Origin: Candidatus Rhodoferax odensensis
Lineage (GTDB): Bacteria > Pseudomonadota > Gammaproteobacteria > Burkholderiales > Burkholderiaceae_C
Assembly: GCA_016718405.1 (NCBI GenBank)
Contig: JADKDJ010000002.1
Span: forward strand, 1 to 40,531
Length of the DNA stretch: 40,531 nucleotides
Direction of reading: 5' to 3'
The notes under the pieces are model-generated. The model was not told the DNA's origin. It ran no database searches and saw only the letters and a list, made by a program, of their open reading frames with translations. A program made the position numbers and the translations under genes. Of this stretch, positions 18,765 to 26,546 are shown in pieces. Each line of letters begins with the position of its first letter. The stretch's first letter is position 1.

Positions 18765-19763
18765 ATGGACCCCACAGCACGCGACGCGCAAGCCAATGCA
18801 GCAGGCCAGCCGCGCAGCCACTTCGAGCACCCCAACGCACTGGTCGAGAGCGCCGCCATCGGTGCGGGCACGCGGCTCTGGGCCTTTGTGCATGTGTTGC
18901 CCGGCGCGCGCATCGGCGCCGACTGCAACATCTGCGACCACGTCTTCGTGGAAGGCGACGTGATCATCGGCGACAGGGTCACCGTGAAGTGCGGCGTGCA
19001 GCTCTGGGACGGCCTGCGCGTTGAAGACGACGTGTTCATCGGCCCCAACGCCACCTTCACCAATGATCCGTTTCCGCGCAGCAAGGTCTATCCGACCGAG
19101 TTCGCGCAGACCCGAATCTGCCGCGGCGCCAGCATCGGCGCCAACGCCACCATCCTGCCCGGCCTGACCATCGGGCCCGGCGCCATGGTGGCCGCCGGCG
19201 CCGTGGTGACGCGCGACGTGCCGCGTGGCGCCATCGTGCGCGGCAACCCCGCACGCATCTCCGGCTACACCGACACGGCGCCATCGGCCAGCACACCAGC
19301 CGCACCAGCGAGCGCGATGGGCGCACCCCGCGCCTTGCGCGCACGCGGCGCGCAACTCATCGCGCTGCCCAAGGTGATTGACCTGCGCGGCGCGCTGAGT
19401 TTTGGCGAGATCGGCAAGCAACTGCCGTTCGAGCCCAAGCGATTCTTCGTGGTCTACGACGTGCCCTCGCGCGAGGTGCGGGGCGAACACGCGCATCACC
19501 AGCTGCACGAGCTGCTGATCTGCCTGCGCGGCAACCTGTCGGTGATGGTGGACGACGGGCAAAACCGCGACGAGGTGCTGCTGGACTCACCCACCGTGGG
19601 CCTGCACGTGCCCCCGCAGCTTTGGCGCGTGCACTACAAGTATTCGCCCGACGCCATGATGCTGTCCTTGTGCTCGCACGTGTACGACGCTGACGACTAC
19701 ATCCGCGACTACGACGATTTTCTGGCCCAGCTGCGCCAACCGGGCGTTGCACCTTCAGCCTAG
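18765..19763 (+). CDS. Bifunctional sugar N-acetyltransferase / dTDP-4-oxo-6-deoxyhexose 3,4-ketoisomerase (FdtD/WxcM-like)
   Basis: This 332-residue fusion has a left-handed beta-helix acetyltransferase of the FdtC/QdtC type at residues of about 20-165. Its hexapeptide repeats include GARIGADCNICDHVFVEGDV and ASIGANATILPGLTIGPGA. A linker rich in Ala, Pro and Ser (about 170-187) is followed by a cupin ketoisomerase of the FdtA/QdtA type at about 190-325, with RGEHAHHQLHELLICLRG as the metal/active-site strand. The same domain order is known in the Shewanella FdtD and Xanthomonas WxcM groups. The enzyme would carry out the steps before and after the FdtB-like transaminase just upstream, giving dTDP-3-acetamido-3,6-dideoxyhexose. 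RmlA and RmlB, which make the precursor, are not in the window. Confidence 0.9.
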   Translation: MDPTARDAQANAAGQPRSHFEHPNALVESAAIGAGTRLWAFVHVLPGARIGADCNICDHVFVEGDVIIGDRVTVKCGVQLWDGLRVEDDVFIGPNATFTNDPFPRSKVYPTEFAQTRICRGASIGANATILPGLTIGPGAMVAAGAVVTRDVPRGAIVRGNPARISGYTDTAPSASTPAAPASAMGAPRALRARGAQLIALPKVIDLRGALSFGEIGKQLPFEPKRFFVVYDVPSREVRGEHAHHQLHELLICLRGNLSVMVDDGQNRDEVLLDSPTVGLHVPPQLWRVHYKYSPDAMMLSLCSHVYDADDYIRDYDDFLAQLRQPGVAPSA

Positions 19764-19777
19764 GTACAGCCACCGTC

Positions 19778-20740
19778 ATGCATGCCCCGCTCATCACCGT
19801 CATTGCCCTTTGCTACAACCACGCCGGCTTTCTGGTGGAGTGCCTGGACAGCATCGCCGCGCAAACGCATGCCGATTTCCAGCTCATCGTCACCGACGAC
19901 GCATCCAAAGACAACTCGGCCACCTTGATCGAACAATGGCTGGCGGCCCACAGGCCCGACGCCACCTTCATCCGTCATGAGCGCAATCGCGGCATCTGCA
20001 CCACCTTGAACGAGGCGCTGGCGGAGGCCAAGGGCCAGTACATCAGCATGATCGCCACGGACGATCGCTGGACGCCCGACAAATTGGGTACCCAGCTGCT
20101 ATTTGCGCTCGCGCAGGCGCCCGATGCGGCCGTGATCTATTCGGACGCCGAGATCATGAACGAGCAAGGGCAATGCCTGGGCCGCCGATTCATCGCCGAC
20201 CACCGCCCGGAGTTGGCCCCGCCATCGGGCAATATCTTCTCGGCCCTGGTTGATGGCAATTTCATGCCCGCGATGGCCACCCTGATTCGGCTGGACGCGC
20301 TGCGCCAGGTGGGCGGCTACGACGAATCGCTGAGCTATGAGGACTACGACATGTGGCTGCGCCTGTCTGGCGCCGGGCACTCGTTTGCATATTGCCCGCA
20401 GGTGCTCGCGCACTACCGGACGGTGAGCACGTCGATGACCAACAGCCTGTTCATTCGGCCGACAGCCGCGCACAGCCGCACCGTGATCGAGATTCACAAC
20501 CGGTGGTTTGATTCGGGGCTGCTGAGCGGCCCCCAGGCGCGGAAATTCGGCGCGAAGATCAGCGATGCCGCCTACAACCTCTTTGTGCTGGACGACCCGC
20601 AGGCGGCCCGCTACTTGCGGCTGGCGGCGCGATGCGCGAAATCGCCACGCATCTTCACTTTGGCCTGTGCCGCCACTTTGGGTATCAAGCGCACTCAAGC
20701 TGCCGGTTTTATGAAAAAGCTCGGGCTTAGATCTGACTAG
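19778..20740 (+). CDS. Glycosyltransferase family 2
   Basis: This 320-residue GT-A enzyme has an intact frame. ITVIALCYNHAGFLVECLDS is the nucleotide-binding start and VTDDASKDNS the first acidic motif. YISMIATDDRW gives the second acidic motif, DDR in place of the usual DxD, and GGYDESLSYEDYDMWLRL carries the ED catalytic-base segment. The last 80 residues have no clear membrane helix. It closes the plus-strand block that begins at 14968. Which sugar it adds cannot be read; being next to the 3-acetamido sugar genes, it may use that donor (inference). Confidence 0.92.
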   Translation: MHAPLITVIALCYNHAGFLVECLDSIAAQTHADFQLIVTDDASKDNSATLIEQWLAAHRPDATFIRHERNRGICTTLNEALAEAKGQYISMIATDDRWTPDKLGTQLLFALAQAPDAAVIYSDAEIMNEQGQCLGRRFIADHRPELAPPSGNIFSALVDGNFMPAMATLIRLDALRQVGGYDESLSYEDYDMWLRLSGAGHSFAYCPQVLAHYRTVSTSMTNSLFIRPTAAHSRTVIEIHNRWFDSGLLSGPQARKFGAKISDAAYNLFVLDDPQAARYLRLAARCAKSPRIFTLACAATLGIKRTQAAGFMKKLGLRSD

Positions 20741-20806
20741 AGCAGAGCAGGCGCGAATCGCGAATTCATCCACCAATGCAGTTCTGTCATCGAATCAAGT
20801 CTGAAG

Positions 20807-20822
20807 CGGCACACTGGATGCG
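20807..20822 (+). promoter_or_regulatory. Sigma-54 (RpoN) type -24/-12 promoter upstream of the first PEP-CTERM gene
   Basis: The sequence CGGCACACTGGATGCG has GG and GC with the required ten-base spacing and keeps GGCACA of the -24 box; the -12 box reads ATGC instead of TTGC. Transcription would start near 20834, leaving a leader of about 140 bases before ATG 20976. PEP-CTERM genes in XrtA genomes are often controlled by the PrsK/PrsR two-component pair with RpoN, which fits. The regulator genes are not in the window. The remaining 20741-20806 shows nothing else. Confidence 0.6.
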
Positions 20823-20975
20823 GGATTGATCAGACCTTCTTTAAGGGCTGCGAAGCTTTTCGCCGTTGGAATTTGTTACTGTAAGTCTCGCTGGAGCGCA
20901 GTCCCTGCACCTGAAGGGTACCTACCCGTCTATGTCCGTGCGATCATCGGCCTCGAAATGTTCCTGGGGGACGCC

Positions 20976-21609
20976 ATGAAGTTCAAGCATCTCGCGATCA
21001 CTGCTGCATCTTGTGTCGTATTCGGCGGTTCACATGCCGTTCAAGTCGTTCCCGTCTCGTACAGCATCGCCAATGGTGCATCTGGGACCTATCAGTACTG
21101 GGACGACACTTACAGTGGCAATGGCTGCATCACGTGCGACGGATCGCCGCTTTCCGGCGGACGTGGCGACTTGACGGATGGAATCATCGCGTCATCCAGC
21201 TGGCAGATCACCGAGGCGCCTGCTGGCCCGGGGCCATACGTCGGATGGACCAACTTCAATCCGACGATCAGCTTTCACTTCGGCCAGACCGTAACGATCG
21301 GCTCGGTCACGATCTACATGGATGACTCGCAGTTTGGTGGCGTGGTTGCGCCCGCGAGCGTGGTGATCGGATCAACAACCTACCCTGTGATTGACCCGGC
21401 AGGGACAGCACCGTTTGCATTCACGGTGACGGGCTTGAATTTCGTGGGCACGGACCTGGATCTCACCGTCAACCGCAATGGGCAATGGGTATTCTTGAGC
21501 GAGGTTCAGTTTCCAGTCACCGGTGCCAGAGCCTGGCACGAATGTGACGCTGCTGGCGGGGCAAGTGGTGCTGGCCGGTGCCACACGACTCCGCCGTGTA
21601 CAAGCTTAG
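20976..21609 (+). CDS. PEP-CTERM sorting domain protein (one frameshift before the sorting signal)
   Basis: A signal peptide (MKFKHLAITAASCVVFGGSHA) is followed by a mature part rich in Gly, Thr, Asp and Ser, such as YQYWDDTYSGNG and SISFHFGQT-like beta strands. It resembles small secreted PEP-CTERM proteins with no known enzyme domain. In the starting frame the C-terminus turns into unrelated sequence. Shifting frame at about 21522 gives VPEPG, then a hydrophobic stretch TLLAGQVVLAGA, then the basic end RLRRVQA and TAG 21607-21609. That is the tripartite sorting signal recognised by exosortase. A ribosome site GGGGG lies before the ATG. Function beyond sorting and export is unknown. Confidence 0.8.
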
Positions 21610-21628
21610 AGGTGATCGAAGTTGAGAC

Positions 21629-21651
21629 GGCGCGCTCTGCGCGCGCCTTCT
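21629..21651 (+). terminator. Rho-independent-like terminator after the first PEP-CTERM gene
   Basis: GGCGCGC (21629-21635), loop TCTGC, then GCGCGCC (21641-21647) form a 7-bp GC stem followed by TTCT. It lies 20 bases after the stop at 21609. Its position supports the shifted-frame stop as the real gene end. The rest of the gap to 21909 shows only a weak short hairpin near 21863-21876 and a poor RpoN-like match at 21811-21826. Confidence 0.6.
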
Positions 21652-21909
21652 GCGCAAGCGGCGCTCCGGTTGAGGCCCGTGGTTCGTCACACTCGGGTGT
21701 CGTTGAGCTCATGGGCGCCTTGCCGGACTGAGGATAGATGAACGCTGTCTAGCCTAGGGCCATGCTCTTCATCACTCCTTTGCGCACCGCTGAGATCAGC
21801 TGCGACTCACTGGCGAGCGTCGCGCCTTGGTTGTCTGCCTTGATCGCGCCTGGGCGCCGCTCAGTCCGAAGTTCGTCATGCCATTGTCTGTACCCGACCG
21901 GAGTTCAGG

Positions 21910-23384
21910 ATGCTTACTCTCAGCCTTAAGTTTCGGGGCGCTTTGATACGTCGAAAAACTCGACAGGCAGATCGGTTTGTTCGGCCGATGTTCGCCGCGT
22001 TGCTGCTTTCTGCTGCCTGCGGTCACGCAGGTGCGCAATTGTCGCGGCTGCAGAGCCTGCTGGACGCAACACCGGAAGGCGGCTGGGTTAAGGCTTCAAC
22101 GGGCCTTTTTTCGACAGCATTTCCCACTGGCGCGGCAGCAGTGAATGTGCCCAGCTACCAAAATCCGGCGACGATCGTTTCCGCTTGGAGTTCATTCGCG
22201 TGGGATTCTGCTCGTGGCGATTTGATCCTGTTTGGCGGGGGACATGCAAACTATGCGGGCAACGAAGTGTATGTTTGGGACGGCGCAACGGGGCTGTGGT
22301 CGCGGGGCTCACTACCGAGCCGGCTAGACGCCAACAACTTCGTGGTCGACAACGCCGCCCCGCAGTCTTCTCACACCTACGATAACAGTGTCTATCTGGC
22401 GGTCAACGATCGGTTTCTATCATTCGGTGGCGCTGCATATCAAAGCGGCGGCAATTGGGCGACGAATATCGGCGGGGTTGCTTCCCGAGCGGGCCCTTGG
22501 GTATGGGATCCGTCAAAAGCAGATTCCAATAAGGTGGGTGGAACAAGCGGAAGCGGATACGCTCCAGGGTCTGTCGGTGGCAACATGTGGCAAAACCGGC
22601 AGGGTCAGTGGACGGGTGTACAGGCGCCGAGCTTCGTTGACGGCGACCGCCTATCGTGTTGAGGGAGGGCGTGATGTGCCCTACGTCACGGCAGACTCCG
22701 AGGCCTCCGGCTTTCCGGCACTGTATCGCTATGAAGTTGGAAATCTTTCGACGCCAGGTGCGCTTGATTCCTGGCGGACAATAGGCGCTAGTTCCAATAC
22801 ATTCAGTTATCAGAGTGCTGCCACCATGGATTCTGCGCACGGCTTCTATATCAAGACGGCAAGTAATGCAGCAGGCGCAGATTTCGCCCTTTGGAACGTG
22901 GATGCCGCGCTCGCAAATGGTGTTTGGGCCACAGACATGGCCATTTACTTGCAATTGGCGGATGGCACGCCAGTTGAAGTGACGCGGGATTTTGGCATCG
23001 ACTATGACAGCCAGACCGGGCATCTACTGCTTTGGGACGGCAAGAGCGCGGGTAGCGTTTGGTCAACGCAGGCTGAATTTGATGCTGCAGGTGCGATCAA
23101 GTCGGTTTGGACTGCCACTAAATTGTCCAGCACCACTTTGGATCAGCCGGCTGGCAACTTTGTGACAGGTGTACTTGGTAAATGGAAGTACGTCGAAGCC
23201 CTTGGCGCATTCGTTTGCGCTAGACGAGTTCAATGCATCAACGTCGGACGCAGCCGTCTGGATGTATAAGCCGTTTTCCGTTACAGGTGCTGTGCCCGAG
23301 CCAAACTCGGGCGTGCTGGTGCTGTGCGGCGGGATGGTGGTGCTTGTCTGGCTTCGAAAGCAGCGCCCAGTCGCCAGCCATTAG
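21910..23384 (+). CDS. Kelch/galactose-oxidase-like PEP-CTERM protein (frame-disrupted)
   Basis: GGAG at 21900-21903 with a six-base spacer supports ATG 21910. A 26-residue basic N-region precedes the signal core MFAALLLSAACGHAGA. The mature part has beta-propeller-like repeats (SAWSSFAWDSARGDLILFGG, GNEVYVWDGATGLW), Kelch-type GG-N-W patterns, and a long second half (YVTADSEASGFPALYRYEVG and onwards). The frame changes near 22640 and near 23210. The last segment gives VPEPNSG, the hydrophobic VLVLCGGMVVLVWL and the basic RKQR end, a complete PEP-CTERM signal. The protein should be secreted, cut by exosortase A and held at the surface with the polysaccharide. Enzymatic activity is not evident. 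Confidence 0.8.
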
Positions 23385-23392
23385 CTGGCCAC

Positions 23393-24077
23393 TCAGGGCT
23401 GCCTGGAAGACGCCGTGGGCGCAGGAGGAGGAACTGATCTGTCCTCCCACTTGCCTGCGGCTCGAAGCGCTTCCTGGAGCTCCGTCCGCTCAAGGCCCAT
23501 CGCTTCGGCGCGATGGGCTTGCTGCAACGCTCGATCAAAGAGCTTTAGCTCGAGAAACACCATGCCGACGCTGTACTGAGTGAACGCGTTTTCGGCCCCA
23601 AGCCGGACGGCCTCATCAAGCTGAGCTACCGCAGCGGCTTCACGACCAGTGCGGCCAAGCTGCAACGCAAAGAGCCCACGCACCACAGTGTCGTCGGGCT
23701 TGAAGCGCAAAGGCGCGATCAAACCAACAATCTACGGTGTATTTCATCGACGGGATCTGATCGGTCTTCAGTCGCGCAGAAAGCCGCGACACGGCGATCA
23801 ATGCTTTGTGATGATTGGGCGATGCACGAAGGGTGTAGTCCAAGTCACCGCCTATGGGCCCCGTTGCACCACCGATCAACGCCTCTACGTTAGGCGTGAA
23901 GTGAAAATCCTCCACCAATTTGATGCTGGCGCGCTCCTTCCGGTAGTCCCATGGCCCATTGCCATTGGTCAGGGCACCACAATTTGTGCCTTGCGCAGCT
24001 GCGCCCACCGAAACGGCAAGCAATAGCCCGGCAAGCGCACGATGCAGCCCCGGATTCGATGCGTTCGACCTGTTCAT
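23393..24077 (-). CDS. Exported TPR-containing protein of XrtA loci (one frameshift)
   Basis: The signal peptide (HRALAGLLLAVSVGAAAQG) precedes NCGALTNGNGPWDYR, FHFTPNVEALIGGATG and LDYTLRASPNHHKALIAVSR, which I recall as a conserved but unnamed family next to XrtA genes. The segment YTVDCWFDRA then continues, after a frame change near 23720, as LRFKPDDTVVRGLFALQLGR and two TPR-like helix pairs (AAAVAQLDEAVRLGAENAF; LFDRALQQAHRAEAMG). I chose the ATG at 24077, which gives the signal peptide. It is the last gene of the minus-strand operon and ends eight bases from the convergent PEP-CTERM gene. A periplasmic scaffold role is possible; function is unknown. Confidence 0.75.
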
Positions 24078-24115
24078 TTGGATTTCACCAAGTGCGGCAG
24101 AAGATTGATTGGAGA

Positions 24116-25804
24116 TCACAGCCGAGTGGTGGGCGCCTTGGCATCCAGCCACTGCGACAGCATCATCAAGATCCAGACCATTTCGCCATAGTAGCCGGGA
24201 TGTTCTGGCAAGAGGCGGTCAAGGAGTTCATTGACGAAGTCGCCCCGCACCATGCCGCGGTCCACCAGGCGTTCGAGCGAACTGCGCGAAAGCTGCCGCA
24301 GTGCCGAGTCCCGGCTGGCCCACAATCCGAAGGGCAAACCGAATCCGTGCTTCTCCTTCGTGATGATCTCGTCAGGCAGAAATCCCTTCAGGGCTTCCTT
24401 GAAGAACCATCGCAATTGCTTGCCGCGCAGCTTGTAGTCGCCGGGCAAGCGCATTGAGAACTCGACCAGGCGCTGGTCCAGCATGGGGTAGCCAACGGAG
24501 AGCCCAGCCAGCGTGGCGGTGCCTCGCACCTTTGGGATATCAATCTCACCCAAGGTGTAGCGCCAGTCGAAGGCTAACTCGCGGTTCAGGATGTCGTCTG
24601 CGTTTGCTGCGTCCCAACTTTCCTGTTGGTGGCGCAGCGGTGCGCTCTGATCGAACTGCGCCACCATGGCCGGCGTCAACACGCGGTCGACACCCAAGCG
24701 CAGCACCAAGTTGTAGAGCGACAGACGCGCCGGCATGGCCAGCCGCGCTTGCTCGATGTAGCTGGCGGCCTTGCGTACAAATGGTAGACGCTGGGCGCCT
24801 GGCTGGCCCAGCAAGGGCTCGAGCAGCCCACGGCGCAGTGCGCTCGGCACCCGCTGGTACAACTCAAAGACTTGCTGCTTGGCGTAGCGCGAGTTGCCCC
24901 CGAAAAGCTCGTCTCCTCCGTCGCCGGCCAGGATGCGGCTGACTCCGTCGTTGCGCGCCATCAGTGCGCAGTAGTAGGCAGGCAATGCAGACGAGTTGCC
25001 GAAAGGCTGGTCGTAGGCCGCTGCGACCAGCGGGATGCCTGACACCAGGTCGGCCGGGGTGACGTAGTACTCGTGGTGCTCGGTGCGATAGCGTTTGGCG
25101 GCGAGGCGCGCATAGGCCATCTCGTCGTAGCCCGCAGCGTCGAAGCCAATTGAATACGTGGCCACACGTTGCTGGCCCAAGGCCTGCGCGGCCATGCCGG
25201 TGATGGTGGAGCTGTCCGTGCCGCCGCTCAAGAAGCAGGCTGGCTTGCTGCCATCCAGCTGGGTGCGCACGGCATCCAACATCAATCGACGGAACTCGTC
25301 GCGCAGCATGTCAAAGCTGGCGTCCTTGGATGCTTCGAACTTCGGGCGCCAGTAAGGTCGCACCACCGGCCGCCCTTGTTCGATTGACAGGCAATGGCCA
25401 GGTGGCAGTCGGTACACACCGCGAAAAATCGTGCGCGGCGACGGGATGGCGTGAAAGAAGAGATAGTCGAAGATGGCCTGCGGGTCGATATTGGCATTGG
25501 CGTCACACAACTCATCTGCGCGCTCCGCAAAGCGCAGCTTGCCGTTGTCAAAGCGCCAGCACATCGTGCGCATGGCAAAGCGATCGACTGCGAGCAGGCC
25601 ACCGCCGTCAGGCACGGTCACGCCAAGTGCAAAGTCGCCGCGCAGCGCTTCGGTGGCGGCCTCCAAGCCCATGGTTGCCGCGTCCTGCTGCCACCGCGCG
25701 AGCACGGCGGCGCAATCACCCGTTGCGGCATTGCCAACTGCCAGAGTGGGCTTCCCCAGGCAGAGAGTCGTGTGGTCTTGAATCATTGGTTGGCTTGAGG
25801 TCAT
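24116..25804 (-). CDS. Asparagine-synthase-like protein without the glutaminase nucleophile
   Basis: This 562-residue protein has the synthetase domain of AsnB: CFLSGGTDSSTITGM with the pyrophosphatase loop at 193-199, YSIGFDAAGYDEMAYAR, and AGDGGDELFGG. At the N-terminus it keeps the layout of a class II glutaminase domain but starts MTSSQPMIQDHTT. It has no Cys2 and no RGPD or NGEIYN motif. Nitrogen would therefore come from free ammonia or from another amine acceptor. The reaction is presumably AMP activation of a carboxyl group followed by amide formation. It follows the GNAT gene in the minus operon. It differs from the complete amidotransferase at 5162, so the locus has two divergent members. 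Substrate unknown. Confidence 0.87.
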   Translation of the reverse strand: MTSSQPMIQDHTTLCLGKPTLAVGNAATGDCAAVLARWQQDAATMGLEAATEALRGDFALGVTVPDGGGLLAVDRFAMRTMCWRFDNGKLRFAERADELCDANANIDPQAIFDYLFFHAIPSPRTIFRGVYRLPPGHCLSIEQGRPVVRPYWRPKFEASKDASFDMLRDEFRRLMLDAVRTQLDGSKPACFLSGGTDSSTITGMAAQALGQQRVATYSIGFDAAGYDEMAYARLAAKRYRTEHHEYYVTPADLVSGIPLVAAAYDQPFGNSSALPAYYCALMARNDGVSRILAGDGGDELFGGNSRYAKQQVFELYQRVPSALRRGLLEPLLGQPGAQRLPFVRKAASYIEQARLAMPARLSLYNLVLRLGVDRVLTPAMVAQFDQSAPLRHQQESWDAANADDILNRELAFDWRYTLGEIDIPKVRGTATLAGLSVGYPMLDQRLVEFSMRLPGDYKLRGKQLRWFFKEALKGFLPDEIITKEKHGFGLPFGLWASRDSALRQLSRSSLERLVDRGMVRGDFVNELLDRLLPEHPGYYGEMVWILMMLSQWLDAKAPTTRL

Positions 25805-25847
25805 GCTGTTGGCCTGAGTCTGGCCGTGGAGGCGGGGGGGTGCCGGC

Positions 25848-26546
25848 TCAGGACGAGGACAAACGCAGTACCGGTCGTTTGTCCGGTCGCAGGGATAGAT
25901 GCATCAGTGGCCGCGTGCTGAACAGCGAAAGCTGAATTGGGCCGATCACCAGGAACAACGCGGTGGCCCGGGCGCGGGCTCCCAGCCGGGCATGCGATGC
26001 CAATGAGCCTGCATTGAAGGATGAGATGCGGCTGAAGCTGTGCCGCACGCCTTGTGCAGCCAATTGGGCGTCGGCTTGGTGCCAAAGCCGTGCAAGCGTG
26101 CGGCCCAAACGGAATCGCGGCTCGACATAGACGTCAAAGTCCCATACGGCCGTTTCGGCTTCGATGAGCACATAGCTGCACCGTACCTCGTCTTCTTCGT
26201 AGCCGCCGAGCTGCCACCACAAGAAGCCTGCGAAGCTGCCGCCGACGGTGGCGGCCAAGCACTGCGCACCCGCAGCGTAGCGTTGCTTGATCACTGCACC
26301 GGGTCGGGGGAAGCTGGCCACCAGTTCGTGGTCAGGCCCGATCATTGTGAGTGCGGTCTTGGCATCTGGGCGCATCGGTTGGGCCGACAGCCCGCCAATA
26401 GGTTGAGCAACGATCACATACTTGTACAGACGCACCCGCTCTCCGGAGGCGGCGCGCAGTATCCGATCGGTCAAGTACAGGCCGCCGTTGACTCCACCAA
26501 GGCTGCGGAAGATGCCCTTCAGGCGATTCAACATCGATCCGCTCAT
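25848..26546 (-). CDS. GNAT-like N-acyltransferase
   Basis: The start ATG 26546 overlaps the preceding stop by four bases (ATGA). The protein is 232 residues with no membrane segment. CLAATVGGSFAGFLWWQLGG, YVLIEAETAVWDFDVYVEPRF and RLGRTLARLWHQADAQLAAQG resemble the beta4-alpha3 acetyl-CoA binding region of GNAT proteins, with RLGR as a loose version of the Q/R-x-x-G-x-G/A loop. FSRISSFNAGSLASHARLGA matches the end of the fold. It would acylate an amine of a sugar or a small molecule. Position between a glycosyltransferase and an amide ligase suggests a role in decorating the repeat unit (inference). Confidence 0.7.
   Translation of the reverse strand: MSGSMLNRLKGIFRSLGGVNGGLYLTDRILRAASGERVRLYKYVIVAQPIGGLSAQPMRPDAKTALTMIGPDHELVASFPRPGAVIKQRYAAGAQCLAATVGGSFAGFLWWQLGGYEEDEVRCSYVLIEAETAVWDFDVYVEPRFRLGRTLARLWHQADAQLAAQGVRHSFSRISSFNAGSLASHARLGARARATALFLVIGPIQLSLFSTRPLMHLSLRPDKRPVLRLSSS

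Noticed and set aside
21811..21826. TGGCGAGCGTCGCGCC as a second RpoN-type promoter before the propeller-like PEP-CTERM gene
   Set aside because: Only GG-N10-GC is kept. The TT of the -12 box and the AC of the -24 box are missing, so chance is likely in GC-rich DNA.
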